From positions 21,855-85,854 of the forward strand of contig JAATGP010000023.1 in the NCBI GenBank assembly GCA_015654635.1: a stretch of DNA of 64,000 nucleotides. Direction: 5' to 3'. This document shows, in pieces, positions 46,180-54,765 of the stretch. Source of the stretch: Alphaproteobacteria bacterium (lineage in GTDB: Bacteria > Pseudomonadota > Alphaproteobacteria > Micropepsales > Micropepsaceae). Numbering within the stretch: position 1 is the stretch's first letter; each line of letters opens with the position of its first letter. Below the pieces are notes generated by a model. That model saw nothing but the letters and a program-made list of their open reading frames with translations. It did not search any database and was not told where the DNA came from. Position numbers and translations under genes: made by a program.

Positions 46180-47991
46180 ATGGCGCAATCTGGCGCGGAC
46201 TATGCCGAACAGGTCGAATACGTCGCACAGGGGCGGGGCAAAAGCCGTTCTCTCAAACCTTTGGCGGCGCTGGCGCCGTTTCTAAGGCCTTATGCGGGCA
46301 TGGCAGCGGCGGCGCTATCGGCCATGGCGGTGGCGGCCGCGGCCACGCTGGTCATGCCGGCCATGCTGCGCGGCCTGATCGATAAGGGCTTTTCCGCCGC
46401 CCAGATTGCGGCCATTTCGGAATATTTTCTCCTCTTTTTTGCCGCCGCAGTGGTGATGGGGCTGTCTGCCGCCACCCGCTACTATTTCGTCACTTGGCTG
46501 GGCGAGCGCGTCACCTCCGACATCCGAAAAGCGGTCTATGATCATGTCCTGGATCTGACGCCTGCGTTTTTCGAGGTCACCCGCACCGGTGAAGTGTTGT
46601 CGCGGCTGACCGCGGACACCACGCTGATCCAAACCGTGGTGGGCTCCTCGGCCTCGCTCGCCATCCGCAATGTGGTGATGATCATCGGCGGACTCATCTT
46701 GATGGTGGTAACCAGCTTGCAACTGACGGGGCTGGTGGTGGCCAGTGTGGTGATCGCGGTGCTGCCGCTGCTGGCTTTTGGCCGCTGGGTGCGAACCTTG
46801 AGCCGCAAGAGCCAGGACCGCCTCGCCGATACCAGCGCCCATGCTTCGGAAACCTTGAATGCGGTCTCAACGGTGCAAGCCTTTACCCGCGAGCCTTTCG
46901 AGAAAGCGCGTTTTGCCGAAGCGGTGGAGGATTCGTTTGGTGTCGCCATCCAGCGTACCCGCGCCCGCGCCGTAATGACCGCCGTCGCGGTTTTCGCCGC
47001 CTTTGGCAGCATCGTGGTGGTCGGCTGGGTTGGGGCGCAATTGGTGATGGTGCACAGCATCAGTCCCGGTCAACTGGTGCAGTTCATCTTCTATGCGGTG
47101 CTGGTGGCCGCCGGCGTTGGCGCCGTCAGCGAAACCTGGGGCGATGTGCAGCGCGCCGCCGGCGCCTCCGAACGTCTCGTTGAACTTTTGCAGACCCAAA
47201 CCACCATCCCGGTCGCGGCATCACCCAAAGCCTTGCCCCAGCCGGGCCACGGCGGCTTGCAGATCGAAAACGTCAGCTTCCGCTATCCTTTGCGGCCCGA
47301 TTATGCGGCCCTCGATGGCTTGTCGCTCAGTGTGGCGGCGGGCGAAGCGGTGGCGCTGGTGGGGCCGTCGGGCGCCGGCAAATCCACGCTCTTTCAGCTC
47401 CTCTTGCGTTTTTATGCGGCGCAGTCGGGCAGCATTCTTTTCGATGGTGTCGATATTGCCGAGGTTGATCCGCAGGCGCTGCGCCGTTCCATCGCCATGG
47501 TGGCGCAGGACCCGGTGATCTTCTCCGGCTCCATCGCCGACAATATCCGCTATGGCCATCCCGGCGCCGATGAGGCGGCGGTCCGCCATGCCGCCGATGG
47601 CGCCGCCGCGCTCGAATTCATCGAAACTCTGCCAGAGGGTTTTAATACTCGCCTGGGCGAACGCGGCGTTACGCTTTCGGGCGGTCAGCGTCAGCGTATT
47701 GCCATCGCCCGCGCCATGCTGCGCGATGCCCCGCTGCTTCTTCTTGATGAAGCCACCAGCGCACTCGATGCCGAAAACGAGCGGCTGGTGCAGCAAGGTC
47801 TCGCCAATCTGATGGATGGCCGCACCACGCTGGTCATCGCCCATCGCTTTGCCACCATTCAGCGCCTTCAGCGCATCGTGGTGCTGGATCAGGGCCAGGT
47901 TGTGGCTGAAGGCAGCCATGGCGAGCTTGTGGCCAAAGGCGGTCTTTACGCGCGCCTCGCCGCGCTGCAGTTTTCCGCGGCAGCGGAGTAG
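46180..47991 (+). CDS. ABC exporter, permease-ATPase fusion (MsbA/HlyB type)
   Basis: 603 residues, half-transporter that would act as a homodimer. Six membrane helices (about 35-310) precede an ATPase domain with Walker A VGPSGAGKSTLFQLL, signature LSGGQRQRIAIARAML, and Walker B LLLLDEATSALD. The extended PAFFEVTRTGEVLSRLTAD coupling helix is typical of lipid or drug exporters. The substrate is unknown. This gene next to rpmE is, as I recall, a common alphaproteobacterial neighbourhood. Confidence 0.93.
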   Translation: MAQSGADYAEQVEYVAQGRGKSRSLKPLAALAPFLRPYAGMAAAALSAMAVAAAATLVMPAMLRGLIDKGFSAAQIAAISEYFLLFFAAAVVMGLSAATRYYFVTWLGERVTSDIRKAVYDHVLDLTPAFFEVTRTGEVLSRLTADTTLIQTVVGSSASLAIRNVVMIIGGLILMVVTSLQLTGLVVASVVIAVLPLLAFGRWVRTLSRKSQDRLADTSAHASETLNAVSTVQAFTREPFEKARFAEAVEDSFGVAIQRTRARAVMTAVAVFAAFGSIVVVGWVGAQLVMVHSISPGQLVQFIFYAVLVAAGVGAVSETWGDVQRAAGASERLVELLQTQTTIPVAASPKALPQPGHGGLQIENVSFRYPLRPDYAALDGLSLSVAAGEAVALVGPSGAGKSTLFQLLLRFYAAQSGSILFDGVDIAEVDPQALRRSIAMVAQDPVIFSGSIADNIRYGHPGADEAAVRHAADGAAALEFIETLPEGFNTRLGERGVTLSGGQRQRIAIARAMLRDAPLLLLDEATSALDAENERLVQQGLANLMDGRTTLVIAHRFATIQRLQRIVVLDQGQVVAEGSHGELVAKGGLYARLAALQFSAAAE

Positions 47992-48020
47992 AACACAATC
48001 GTACATACAGACACGTCTCG

Positions 48021-48106
48021 TCAGGGCCGGGCTTGACCCGGCCATCCCGTGGGGAACTCTGTGCGGGCTGAGAAATGGATGACCGCCTCAAGGGTGGTCA
48101 TGACGG
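48021..48106 (+). repeat. Intergenic palindromic element, GGCCGGGCTTGACCCGGCC type
   Basis: A near-perfect palindrome GGCCGGGCTTGACCCGGCC at about 48026-48044 is followed by a second pair, GGATGACCGCC / GGTGGTCATGACGG. Elements with this sequence are widespread between alphaproteobacterial genes. It lies downstream of the ABC exporter and may protect or terminate its mRNA. Confidence 0.6.
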
Positions 48107-48154
48107 AATTTGGGAATGGCACAATCCGTGCCTATCTCACTTTAGGAGTTTTCC

Positions 48155-49099
48155 ATGTCGCGCTGGCGCCGGATTGGACTGACTGTTGCCGCCATGCTGG
48201 CCGTACTGCTGCTCGCGGCGGCCTTTCGCTATGGCCAGTCGCGCGGCGTCTTCACGTCGGTGGCGGACAAAACCCCTGCCGCTTGCCACGCGGTGGCGGG
48301 AATCGGCGGCGTTACCGCCATCGCCGCGGGCCCGAACGGCAATCTCTATCTCGCTGCTGCTGACGGGCTTTATCTCTATAGCGGCGGCAAGGCGGTGCGT
48401 TTTACCGGCACACCGAAAGGTTTCCATCCCACCGCCTTATCGCAAGCGGCGAGCGGCGAATTGCAAGTGCTGTTTCGCCAGAACGGGGTTTGGGAAATCT
48501 CGGCCTTCACGGTCAAGTTGAGCGACACGCCCAAGCTGGAAGAGCTTGGCCGTATTTCCACCGACAGCTTTACCGATCCGGCGGATATCCAAGCGTTGCC
48601 CGCGGGCCGCTTCTATCTCGTCAACCGCCATAAGACCCACACGGCGCTCGGCCGCTGGCTGGATGATGTCTTTCTGATCCCGCGGGCCGAGGTGCAGTTT
48701 TTCGACGGGCTGAAATTCGTCACCGTGTCCAAACGGCTGAACGCGCCGAGTGCTGTGGCCGCGTCTGACGGCATGCTCTATGTCGCTCAGGAATTGCCGC
48801 GCACTCTGGCGATTTACCAGCGCAACGAATTCAGCGGCGCCCTCGGTGATGTCCAGCTCTTTAATCTTCCCGCCGCACCGGCGAAAATCTCGCGGGCCAA
48901 AGACGGCAGCTTGATCGTCGCGGCGTGGCCGAAGTCAGGGCAGGGCGCGGTCTATCGCGTTACGGTGGCGGGCGGCATACCGCAAAGCGCTGAGCTTCTT
49001 TATGCCTCGAAGAGCCAAGAGGTCACGGCCGCAGCAGAGGCTGGAGGCGCATTGTTGATCGGGACCAACAAAGTGCTGCTCGCCTGCGCGCAGCCCTAG
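48155..49099 (+). CDS. Paraoxonase/arylesterase-like beta-propeller protein
   Basis: 314 residues with an N-terminal membrane anchor or signal (LTVAAMLAVLLLAAAFRYG). The repeats resemble a six-bladed PON-type propeller: FYLVNRHKTHTALGRWLDDV parallels the PON segment with a Ca-binding Asn (here Asn157), and the ending GGALLIGTNKVLLACAQP parallels the PON C-terminus. At two other expected Ca-binding Asn positions I see Ser and Ala/Lys, so lactonase activity is doubtful. It is convergent with ctrA. Identification is by pattern, not by search. Confidence 0.6.
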   Translation: MSRWRRIGLTVAAMLAVLLLAAAFRYGQSRGVFTSVADKTPAACHAVAGIGGVTAIAAGPNGNLYLAAADGLYLYSGGKAVRFTGTPKGFHPTALSQAASGELQVLFRQNGVWEISAFTVKLSDTPKLEELGRISTDSFTDPADIQALPAGRFYLVNRHKTHTALGRWLDDVFLIPRAEVQFFDGLKFVTVSKRLNAPSAVAASDGMLYVAQELPRTLAIYQRNEFSGALGDVQLFNLPAAPAKISRAKDGSLIVAAWPKSGQGAVYRVTVAGGIPQSAELLYASKSQEVTAAAEAGGALLIGTNKVLLACAQP

Positions 49100-49160
49100 A
49101 GTCCTGAGCCGGAAATTCCCGGCATTCCGTTTCTTTTCGTCATGGCTTTCGCCAAAGAGA

Positions 49161-49194
49161 AAGGGCGCCTCGCGTTTGCCGCGATTGCGCCCTT
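49161..49194 (-). terminator. Terminator of ctrA
   Basis: AAGGGCGC (49161-49168) pairs with GCGCCCTT (49187-49194), and an inner CGCG/CGCG pair extends the stem. On the minus strand it is followed by TCTCTTT. It lies 31 nt past the ctrA stop. Confidence 0.75.
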
Positions 49195-49225
49195 ACTGCC
49201 CCCGGAAAATCTGTGCGGAAATTGT

Positions 49226-49921
49226 TTAAGCGACGATGGCCTCTTCGCTAGGATCGCGCAGCACATAGCCGCGGCCCCAGACCGTCTCGATGTAATTGGC
49301 GCCATCGGTGGCGGCGGCCAGCTTTTTGCGCAGCTTGCAGATGAAGACATCGATGATCTTCAACTCCGGCTCGTCCATGCCGCCATAAAGATGATTGAGG
49401 AACATTTCCTTGGTGAGCGTCGTGCCCTTGCGCAGGGATAGCAGCTCCAGCATCTGATATTCTTTACCGGTCAGATGCACCCGCTGGCCATCGACTTCGA
49501 CCGTCTTGGCGTCAAGGTTAACCACCAGCTTGCCGGTGGTAATGACGCTTTGGGAGTGGCCTTTGGAGCGGCGCACCACCGCTTGAATTCTGGCGACCAA
49601 CTCATCCTTGTGAAACGGCTTGGTCATATAATCGTCGGCGCCGAAGCCCAGTGCCTTCACCTTGGCTTCGACAATGGCATTGCCCGAAAGAATAAGGACC
49701 GGCGTTTGCACTTTGGCAACGCGCAGACCTTTAAGGACTTCAAAGCCACTCATATCTGGAAGCTGCAGGTCGAGCACGATGATGTCGTAATCATACAGCT
49801 TACCGAGATCGATCCCCTCCTCGCCCAGATCCGTCGTGTAGACGTTGAAGCCCTCCGACCGCAGCATCAACTCGATGCTGCGAGCCATGGCGCTATCGTC
49901 TTCGATCAAGAGCACGCGCAT
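49226..49921 (-). CDS. ctrA: Cell-cycle master response regulator CtrA
   Basis: 231 residues from the ATG at 49921. OmpR-type regulator that in Caulobacter silences the origin and drives flagellar, pilus and division genes. The receiver has the acidic pair in [20 protein letters not shown], phospho-Asp51 in [13 protein letters not shown], and Lys in [11 protein letters not shown]. The DNA-binding domain has [20 protein letters not shown] and the late [20 protein letters not shown], nearly invariant in CtrA. It ends in AIVA, a hydrophobic tail that could serve ClpXP. Divergent from fliI. Confidence 0.96.
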   Translation of the reverse strand: MRVLLIEDDSAMARSIELMLRSEGFNVYTTDLGEEGIDLGKLYDYDIIVLDLQLPDMSGFEVLKGLRVAKVQTPVLILSGNAIVEAKVKALGFGADDYMTKPFHKDELVARIQAVVRRSKGHSQSVITTGKLVVNLDAKTVEVDGQRVHLTGKEYQMLELLSLRKGTTLTKEMFLNHLYGGMDEPELKIIDVFICKLRKKLAAATDGANYIETVWGRGYVLRDPSEEAIVA

Positions 49922-49973
49922 GTAAGACCCCTCTTGGTCATGAAGCCGGCGAACGTGTGTTTCTACCGGTTTG

Positions 49974-50122
49974 GTTAACCACACGAAAGACGGTAAGCGG
50001 AAATGGTTAACATCCCCTTTTTGTCACAGCGAATGTTTCAGACAAACCGAACACGGCTTAACGGGCCTTCATACACCAACACCATCTCCTTGATTCAATT
50101 TGTTAACTTTACTTCCACTTAA
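49974..50122. promoter_or_regulatory. ctrA-fliI divergent control region with GTTAAC and GANTC sites
   Basis: GTTAAC occurs three times (49974-49979, 50006-50011, 50102-50107), with CTTAAC at about 50057 and TTAA at 50119. GATTC, a CcrM methylation site (GANTC), lies at 50092-50096, and GAATC lies inside the start of fliI at 50195. TTAAC matches CtrA half-sites, though no exact TTAA-N7-TTAA pair is present. Methylation-timed and CtrA-autoregulated transcription, as in Caulobacter, is an inference. Confidence 0.5.
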
Positions 50123-50137
50123 GGCATTGCAGGCAAG

Positions 50138-51496
50138 ATGGGGCTCTCAAACGCCCAGAAAGGCCGTGGCATGCAGCCTCTATACGTAGAAATCGAATCT
50201 CTTCCCATTCTGCGACGTTTTGGCAAAGTTTCGCGCGTTGAAGGCCTCATGGTGGAAGTGACGGGCGCGTCGGGAGCCATCAGCCTGGGGGGACAACTAC
50301 GTATAGTGCCCAATTTCGGTCCTTCCATTCCGTGCGAAGTGGTGGGCTTTCGCGATGGTCATGCGCTGGCCATGCCGATGGGCTCGCTCGACGGTATCAC
50401 CTTGGGTGCTCGCGCCGATTTCGAAGGTGTCGGCGCCTGCATCTATCCTTCTGAAGCGTGGCTGGGGCGGGTTCTGGATGGCTTCGGCAATCCTACCGAT
50501 GGTAAAGGCCCGCTGCCGCAAGGCCCTATCGCTTATCCGTTGAAAGCCTCGCCGCCGCCCGCGCAATCGCGCAATCGTGTCGGCGGCAAACTCGATCTCG
50601 GTGTCAGAGCCCTCAACCAATTCATCACCTGCTGTGAGGGTCAGCGCATGGGCATCTTTGCCGGCTCCGGTGTCGGCAAATCGACTCTGCTCTCTATGCT
50701 GGCGCGTTATTCCAATGCCGACGCGATCGTGATCGGCCTGGTTGGCGAGCGTGGCCGCGAATTGAAAGAGTTCGTCGAGGATGATCTGGGTGAACAGGGC
50801 CTGGCCCGCTCGGTTGTTGTCGCCGCCACATCCGACGAGCCGCCGCTGGTGCGCCGCCAAGCCGCTTATACGGCGATGACGGTGGCCGAGCAGCTGCGCG
50901 ATCAAGGCCTCAACGTTCTTCTCATGATGGATTCGATCACCCGCTTTGCCATGGCGCAACGCGAGGTTGGGCTGTCTGCTGGCGAGCCGCCCGCCGCCAA
51001 AGGGTATACACCGACGGTGTTCGCCGAATTGCCGAAACTCTTGGAGCGTGCCGGTCCGGCACAAGAAGGCTGCTCGGGTTCCATCACCGGCCTCTTTACC
51101 GTGTTGGTCGAAGGCGATGATCACAACGAGCCGATTTCGGATGCCGTCCGCGGCATTCTCGACGGTCATATCGTGCTCGAACGTCAGATCGGTGAGCGTG
51201 GCCGCTTTCCCGCCATCAATATCCTGCGCAGCGTCAGCCGTACCATGCCGGGCTGCAATACGGCGGAAGATCAAGCGCTTATCGCCGAAGCGCGCAAATC
51301 CATGGCGACTTATGAAGACATGGCCGAGCTGATCCGCCTCGGTGCGTACAAATCTGGCACACATCCTGAGGTCGATGCCGCCATTGGGCTCCATCCGCTT
51401 TTGGAGAATTTTCTCACCCAGAGAAAAGATGAACGCGCGTCGTTAACGGAAGGGTATTACGAGCTAGGCACAATACTGTCGGGTGGGAGAAGGTAA
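50138..51496 (+). CDS. fliI: Flagellar export ATPase FliI
   Basis: 452 residues. F1-beta-like ATPase of the flagellar type III export apparatus. Walker A is GIFAGSGVGKSTLLSML, Walker B region NVLLMMDSITRFAMAQREVG, then the conserved GEPPAAKGYTPTVFAELPKL. The start at 50138 has AGGCAAG upstream; the ATG at 50171 is an alternative. Partners here are fliJ (6 nt after) and FliH/FlhA at 57-64 kb. Confidence 0.96.
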   Translation: MGLSNAQKGRGMQPLYVEIESLPILRRFGKVSRVEGLMVEVTGASGAISLGGQLRIVPNFGPSIPCEVVGFRDGHALAMPMGSLDGITLGARADFEGVGACIYPSEAWLGRVLDGFGNPTDGKGPLPQGPIAYPLKASPPPAQSRNRVGGKLDLGVRALNQFITCCEGQRMGIFAGSGVGKSTLLSMLARYSNADAIVIGLVGERGRELKEFVEDDLGEQGLARSVVVAATSDEPPLVRRQAAYTAMTVAEQLRDQGLNVLLMMDSITRFAMAQREVGLSAGEPPAAKGYTPTVFAELPKLLERAGPAQEGCSGSITGLFTVLVEGDDHNEPISDAVRGILDGHIVLERQIGERGRFPAINILRSVSRTMPGCNTAEDQALIAEARKSMATYEDMAELIRLGAYKSGTHPEVDAAIGLHPLLENFLTQRKDERASLTEGYYELGTILSGGRR

Positions 51497-51502
51497 GCCG
51501 CG

Positions 51503-51931
51503 ATGAAGAAACAGGATACCCTGCTGCGACTGCGCAAGTTTCGTGTCGATGAATTCAAGCGCCGCATGGGTACGCTCGATGGCATGAAGTCCGATCTCGA
51601 AAAGAAGCTCGCCGATCTCGAAGAGAGCGTGGCGCGTGAACGCCAGCGCGCGGGCGACACCGATATCGGCCGTCTGGCCTTTCCCTCCTTCCTCAAATCC
51701 ATCGACGTCCGCCGCGAAAAGCTGCGCGAGACGTTGAAGGATATCGAGCGCGAACGTGTCAGCTGCCAGAACGAACTGACCGACGCCTACCAAGATTTGA
51801 AAGCTCTCGAATTTGCCCAAGAGCAGCAGGAAAAGCGCTTGGTCGAAATCGAAGCCCGCCGGGCGCAAAGCCGCCTCGACGAAATGGCCCTCGTCCGCCA
51901 TTTGCGCAAACACGCCCTGCGCAGCGCCTAA
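51503..51931 (+). CDS. fliJ: Flagellar export protein FliJ
   Basis: 142 residues, predicted as one long antiparallel coiled coil: LRLRKFRVDEFKRRMGTLDG at the start and EIEARRAQSRLDEMALVRHL at the end. FliJ acts as the stalk of the FliI hexamer and links it to FlhA. Sequence conservation of FliJ is low; the call rests on length, coiled coil and position 6 nt after fliI. A terminator follows. Confidence 0.88.
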   Translation: MKKQDTLLRLRKFRVDEFKRRMGTLDGMKSDLEKKLADLEESVARERQRAGDTDIGRLAFPSFLKSIDVRREKLRETLKDIERERVSCQNELTDAYQDLKALEFAQEQQEKRLVEIEARRAQSRLDEMALVRHLRKHALRSA

Positions 51932-51988
51932 CCGGACTACTCTCAGGAAAGTCAAAAGGGCGGAAACAATTTCGTCCTTTTGCTGTGA

Positions 51989-52020
51989 GCCGTAAAATCG
52001 TTCTTACGGCGCTTTCTTTT
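51989..52020 (+). terminator. Terminator of fliI-fliJ
   Basis: GCCGTAA (51989-51995) pairs with TTACGGC (52004-52010), followed by GCTTTCTTTT. A second weaker hairpin, CAAAAGG/CCTTTTG, lies just upstream (51953-51982). Confidence 0.75.
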
Positions 52021-52047
52021 CAGGACAAAAGTGCTGTTGCGCGCCCC

Positions 52048-52461
52048 TCATGCCGTCGCGTTTTGCGCCGCCCGCTTTTGGAAAACCTCTTTGGCGGCGA
52101 ACAAGCCGTTAAGGGCAGCCGGGAAACCGGCATAGACCGCCATCTGCATCAGGATCTCGACGATCTCCGTCTGCGAGAGACCGACGTTGAGGCCCGCTTC
52201 GATGTGGACTTTCAGTTGCGGGGCCGCGTTGCCCATGGCCGCCAGCGCCGCGATGGTGGCGATCTCACGGTCGCGCAATCCGAGCCCCTTGCGGCAATAA
52301 ATATCGCCAAAGGGAAACTCGAACAGATAGGTGGCAAAGTCGGGTGCAATATCGGCCAGTGCCGCAATGACCTTGTGACCGGCTTCACCGCCGATTTCAG
52401 CGAGTGCGCGCTTTCCGCGCTCCAACCGGCTCTCGCCGGCCTCGGGGAAGGGCTGTGTCAT
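52048..52461 (-). CDS. Carboxymuconolactone decarboxylase family protein
   Basis: 137 residues from the ATG at 52461. AhpD-like all-helical fold of the CMD family: LFEFPFGDIYCRKGLGLRDR, then EIATIAALAAMGNAAPQLKV and HIEAGLNVGLSQTEIVEILM. There is no CxxC peroxidase pair (a single Cys in IYCRKG), so this is the gamma-carboxymuconolactone-decarboxylase-like type rather than AhpD. The gene overlaps the 3' end of the MerR regulator gene by 65 nt. Confidence 0.85.
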   Translation of the reverse strand: MTQPFPEAGESRLERGKRALAEIGGEAGHKVIAALADIAPDFATYLFEFPFGDIYCRKGLGLRDREIATIAALAAMGNAAPQLKVHIEAGLNVGLSQTEIVEILMQMAVYAGFPAALNGLFAAKEVFQKRAAQNATA

Positions 52462-52825
52462 AATCTTTGATCCTCTTTTCTGCATCGGCATAGCCGCCGA
52501 TCTTGCTGTCGAGGATGAGAAGGCAGGCATTAAGCTCGGCCACATGAACGCGAACACGCTCACGGTGCGTCTCCAGCAGTTGGCGGCGTTCTGTTTCGGT
52601 TCCAGCGCCCTGCTCACGAAGGGCCGCATAGCGCAGCATCTCGCGGATAGGCATTCCGGTTGTCTTCAAGCGGCCGAGAAACGCGATCCAGACCAGGATC
52701 GAAGCATCGTAGTCACGGCGGCTGGAGCGATCCCGGTCCGCATGGGGCAGCAGTCCAATCCGCTCATAGTAGCGGATGGTATAGGCTGACAGTCCCGAAC
52801 GCTGGACAAGTTCACCGATCTTCAT
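52397..52825 (-). CDS. MerR-family transcriptional regulator
   Basis: 142 residues. N-terminal HTH MKIGELVQRSGLSAYTIRYY with the wing ERIGLLPHADRDRSSRRDYD, followed by a long dimerisation helix. No metal-binding Cys pattern, so it probably senses an organic ligand or stress. Its end overlaps the start of the CMD-family gene it most likely controls. Confidence 0.88.
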   Translation of the reverse strand: MKIGELVQRSGLSAYTIRYYERIGLLPHADRDRSSRRDYDASILVWIAFLGRLKTTGMPIREMLRYAALREQGAGTETERRQLLETHRERVRVHVAELNACLLILDSKIGGYADAEKRIKDYDTALPRGRREPVGARKARTR

Positions 52826-52986
52826 GCGCCCCTGTTTCTCATCACGATGCCGGTGAAGCTACAGGTTCGAGCGCACTCTAAGTCAATAGACATTCTCCGT
52901 CTTCAATGCCGCGAAATCCGCGTTTGTGGAGATAGCCATCGCCAGCCAGCGGATGGCTCGTCCCGACATTGAGGTCCGAACCGTCT

Positions 52987-53454
52987 CTATGGCGCAGTTC
53001 CGGCTTTCAGCGCCTCCACATGCTGCGGGCTGACCGTGCCGCCGGCGTCGGAAAAGCGCAGGATGACGCTGCCTTGCCCTCGTGCCGCCGCCACCGCGGT
53101 TTGCGTTACGGTTTTGCCATTGTGGCTGGCGGTGACGCGGTAGCGGCCCGCCGGCAGCTGCACCAGAATCCACGGCGCCTCGCAATGCACGTTCGCCACG
53201 GTCTTCTTGCCTTGGGCGATGGTGACGTCGGCATCGGCAAGATATTGTCCCTGCTTGCCCACCACCACGATTTTTAAGGGGAAGGCTTTCCATTCGGGAT
53301 GATTGTCTTCGTCCGAGCCGATCCCCGTGCACACCGAAGTAACGCCGTCGACAGTGGTCGGCGCATTCACCGGCAGGATGGTTTGGGCTTCTCCGGGCGC
53401 GCAAATCGCCATCATCAAAGCGGCGAGGGCGGCGCCGCATTTCCATTTCACCAT
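52987..53454 (-). CDS. Secreted protein with a carboxypeptidase-regulatory-like beta domain
   Basis: 155 residues with a signal peptide (CGAALAALMMAICAPGEA). The middle looks like an immunoglobulin-like transthyretin/CarboxypepD_reg fold: FPLKIVVVGKQGQYLADADV, then LVQLPAGRYRVTASHNGKTV. Two Cys may form a disulphide. It begins 21 nt beyond the stop of the sorbosone-dehydrogenase-like gene and is probably co-transcribed with it. Function unknown. Confidence 0.65.
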   Translation of the reverse strand: MVKWKCGAALAALMMAICAPGEAQTILPVNAPTTVDGVTSVCTGIGSDEDNHPEWKAFPLKIVVVGKQGQYLADADVTIAQGKKTVANVHCEAPWILVQLPAGRYRVTASHNGKTVTQTAVAAARGQGSVILRFSDAGGTVSPQHVEALKAGTAP

Positions 53455-53475
53455 GGCTTTCTCCTTTTCAAACGG

Positions 53476-54765
53476 TCACTTCGCCGTCACGCGCCAGACC
53501 ACACCGCCGAGATCGTCGGCGATCAGCAGCGCGCCTTGTTTGTCCAGCGCCAGTCCCACCGGGCGCCCACGGGCATTATCGCCTTGCAGAAAACCGGTCA
53601 CCACATCCTCGGCCATACCGTTCGGCTTGCCGCCGGCAAAGGGAATGAAGACGACCTTGTAGCCGTTGAAGGGTTCGCGGTTCCAACTGCCGTGCTCGCC
53701 GACAAAGGCGCCGCCGCGATAGTGCGCGGGCAGGCCATTGGCGGTGTCGAATACCAGCCCCAGCGGCGCCACGTGCGAGCTTAAGGAATAATCGGGCTCG
53801 ATGGCTTTGGCGACGAGGTCGGGGCGCTGCGGGTGCACCCGCGGGTCCAGATGCTGGCCCCAATAGCTGTAAGGCCAGCCATAGAAGCCGCCATCCTTGA
53901 TGGAGGTGACATAATCGGGCACCAGATCGGGCCCCAGCTCGTCGCGCTCATTGATCACGGCCCACAGCTTGTGCGTCACCGGCTCGAATTGCAGCCCATT
54001 GGGGTTGCGGGTGCCGGTTGCGTAAAGCCGGTGGGCGCCGCTGGCGCGGTCGATTTCCCAAATCGCAGCCCGTTCCAACTCGGCTTGCGGCCCGTTCTCC
54101 ATCACATTGCTGTTGGAACCGACGCCGGCATAGAGCTTGCTCCCATCCGGGCTCGCGGTCAGCGATTTGGTCCAATGGTGATCGATCGGTCCGCCCGGCA
54201 GATCGGTCAGTTTGACGCCAGGTCCGGCAATATGGGTGTCGCCGTCGCGATAGGAAAAGCGCAGCACCGCGTCGGTATTGGCCACATATAAATCGTGGCC
54301 CACCAGCACGACGCCGAAGGGATGGAACAGGTGATCGATGAACACCGTGCGCAGTTCCGGTACGCCATCGCCGTTGCTGTCGCGGAGCAGCACGATGCGG
54401 TTGCCCGCTTTGTTGGCGGAATGGACTTTGCTTTCCACCCAATTCATCACCAGCTGTTTGGGGCGCGAGACCGGCTCCTTCGGTCCGCCGGATTCCACCA
54501 CCAGAATATCGCCGTTGGGCAGCACATAAAGCGAGCGCGGATTGCCGAAGTCTTTTGCCAGCGCCGCAATCTTAAGACCGGCAGCCACGCTGGGCGTGCC
54601 GTTATTCCACGGCGTGTGCCCCGCAATATGCATGGGCGGCAGCAGATATTGATGGATCTTCGGCAAATACGGATGCGGCCCGATTTGCTTTCGGGGATCG
54701 ACAGCATCGGGCCCGCAAGCGGCCAGCGATAGCGCCAGCAGCGCACAAGTGGAAATTTTCGTCAT
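53476..54765 (-). CDS. PQQ-dependent sugar (sorbosone-like) dehydrogenase lipoprotein
   Basis: 429 residues. A lipobox (LLALSLAACG) directs lipidation at Cys17. The beta-propeller has motifs of the soluble glucose/sorbosone dehydrogenase family: PRSLYVLPNGDILVVESGG, GTRNPNGLQFEPVTHKLWAV, FYGWPYSYWGQH and FVGEHGSWNREPFNGYKVVF. It likely oxidises sugars or aldehydes in the periplasm, possibly with PQQ. It overlaps the DUF2231 gene by 4 nt (ATGA). Confidence 0.85.
   Translation of the reverse strand: MTKISTCALLALSLAACGPDAVDPRKQIGPHPYLPKIHQYLLPPMHIAGHTPWNNGTPSVAAGLKIAALAKDFGNPRSLYVLPNGDILVVESGGPKEPVSRPKQLVMNWVESKVHSANKAGNRIVLLRDSNGDGVPELRTVFIDHLFHPFGVVLVGHDLYVANTDAVLRFSYRDGDTHIAGPGVKLTDLPGGPIDHHWTKSLTASPDGSKLYAGVGSNSNVMENGPQAELERAAIWEIDRASGAHRLYATGTRNPNGLQFEPVTHKLWAVINERDELGPDLVPDYVTSIKDGGFYGWPYSYWGQHLDPRVHPQRPDLVAKAIEPDYSLSSHVAPLGLVFDTANGLPAHYRGGAFVGEHGSWNREPFNGYKVVFIPFAGGKPNGMAEDVVTGFLQGDNARGRPVGLALDKQGALLIADDLGGVVWRVTAK

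Noticed and set aside
49974..50011. Canonical CtrA box between two GTTAAC hexamers
   Set aside because: The hexamers are 32 bp apart start to start and do not fit TTAA-N7-TTAA, so I report only half-sites.
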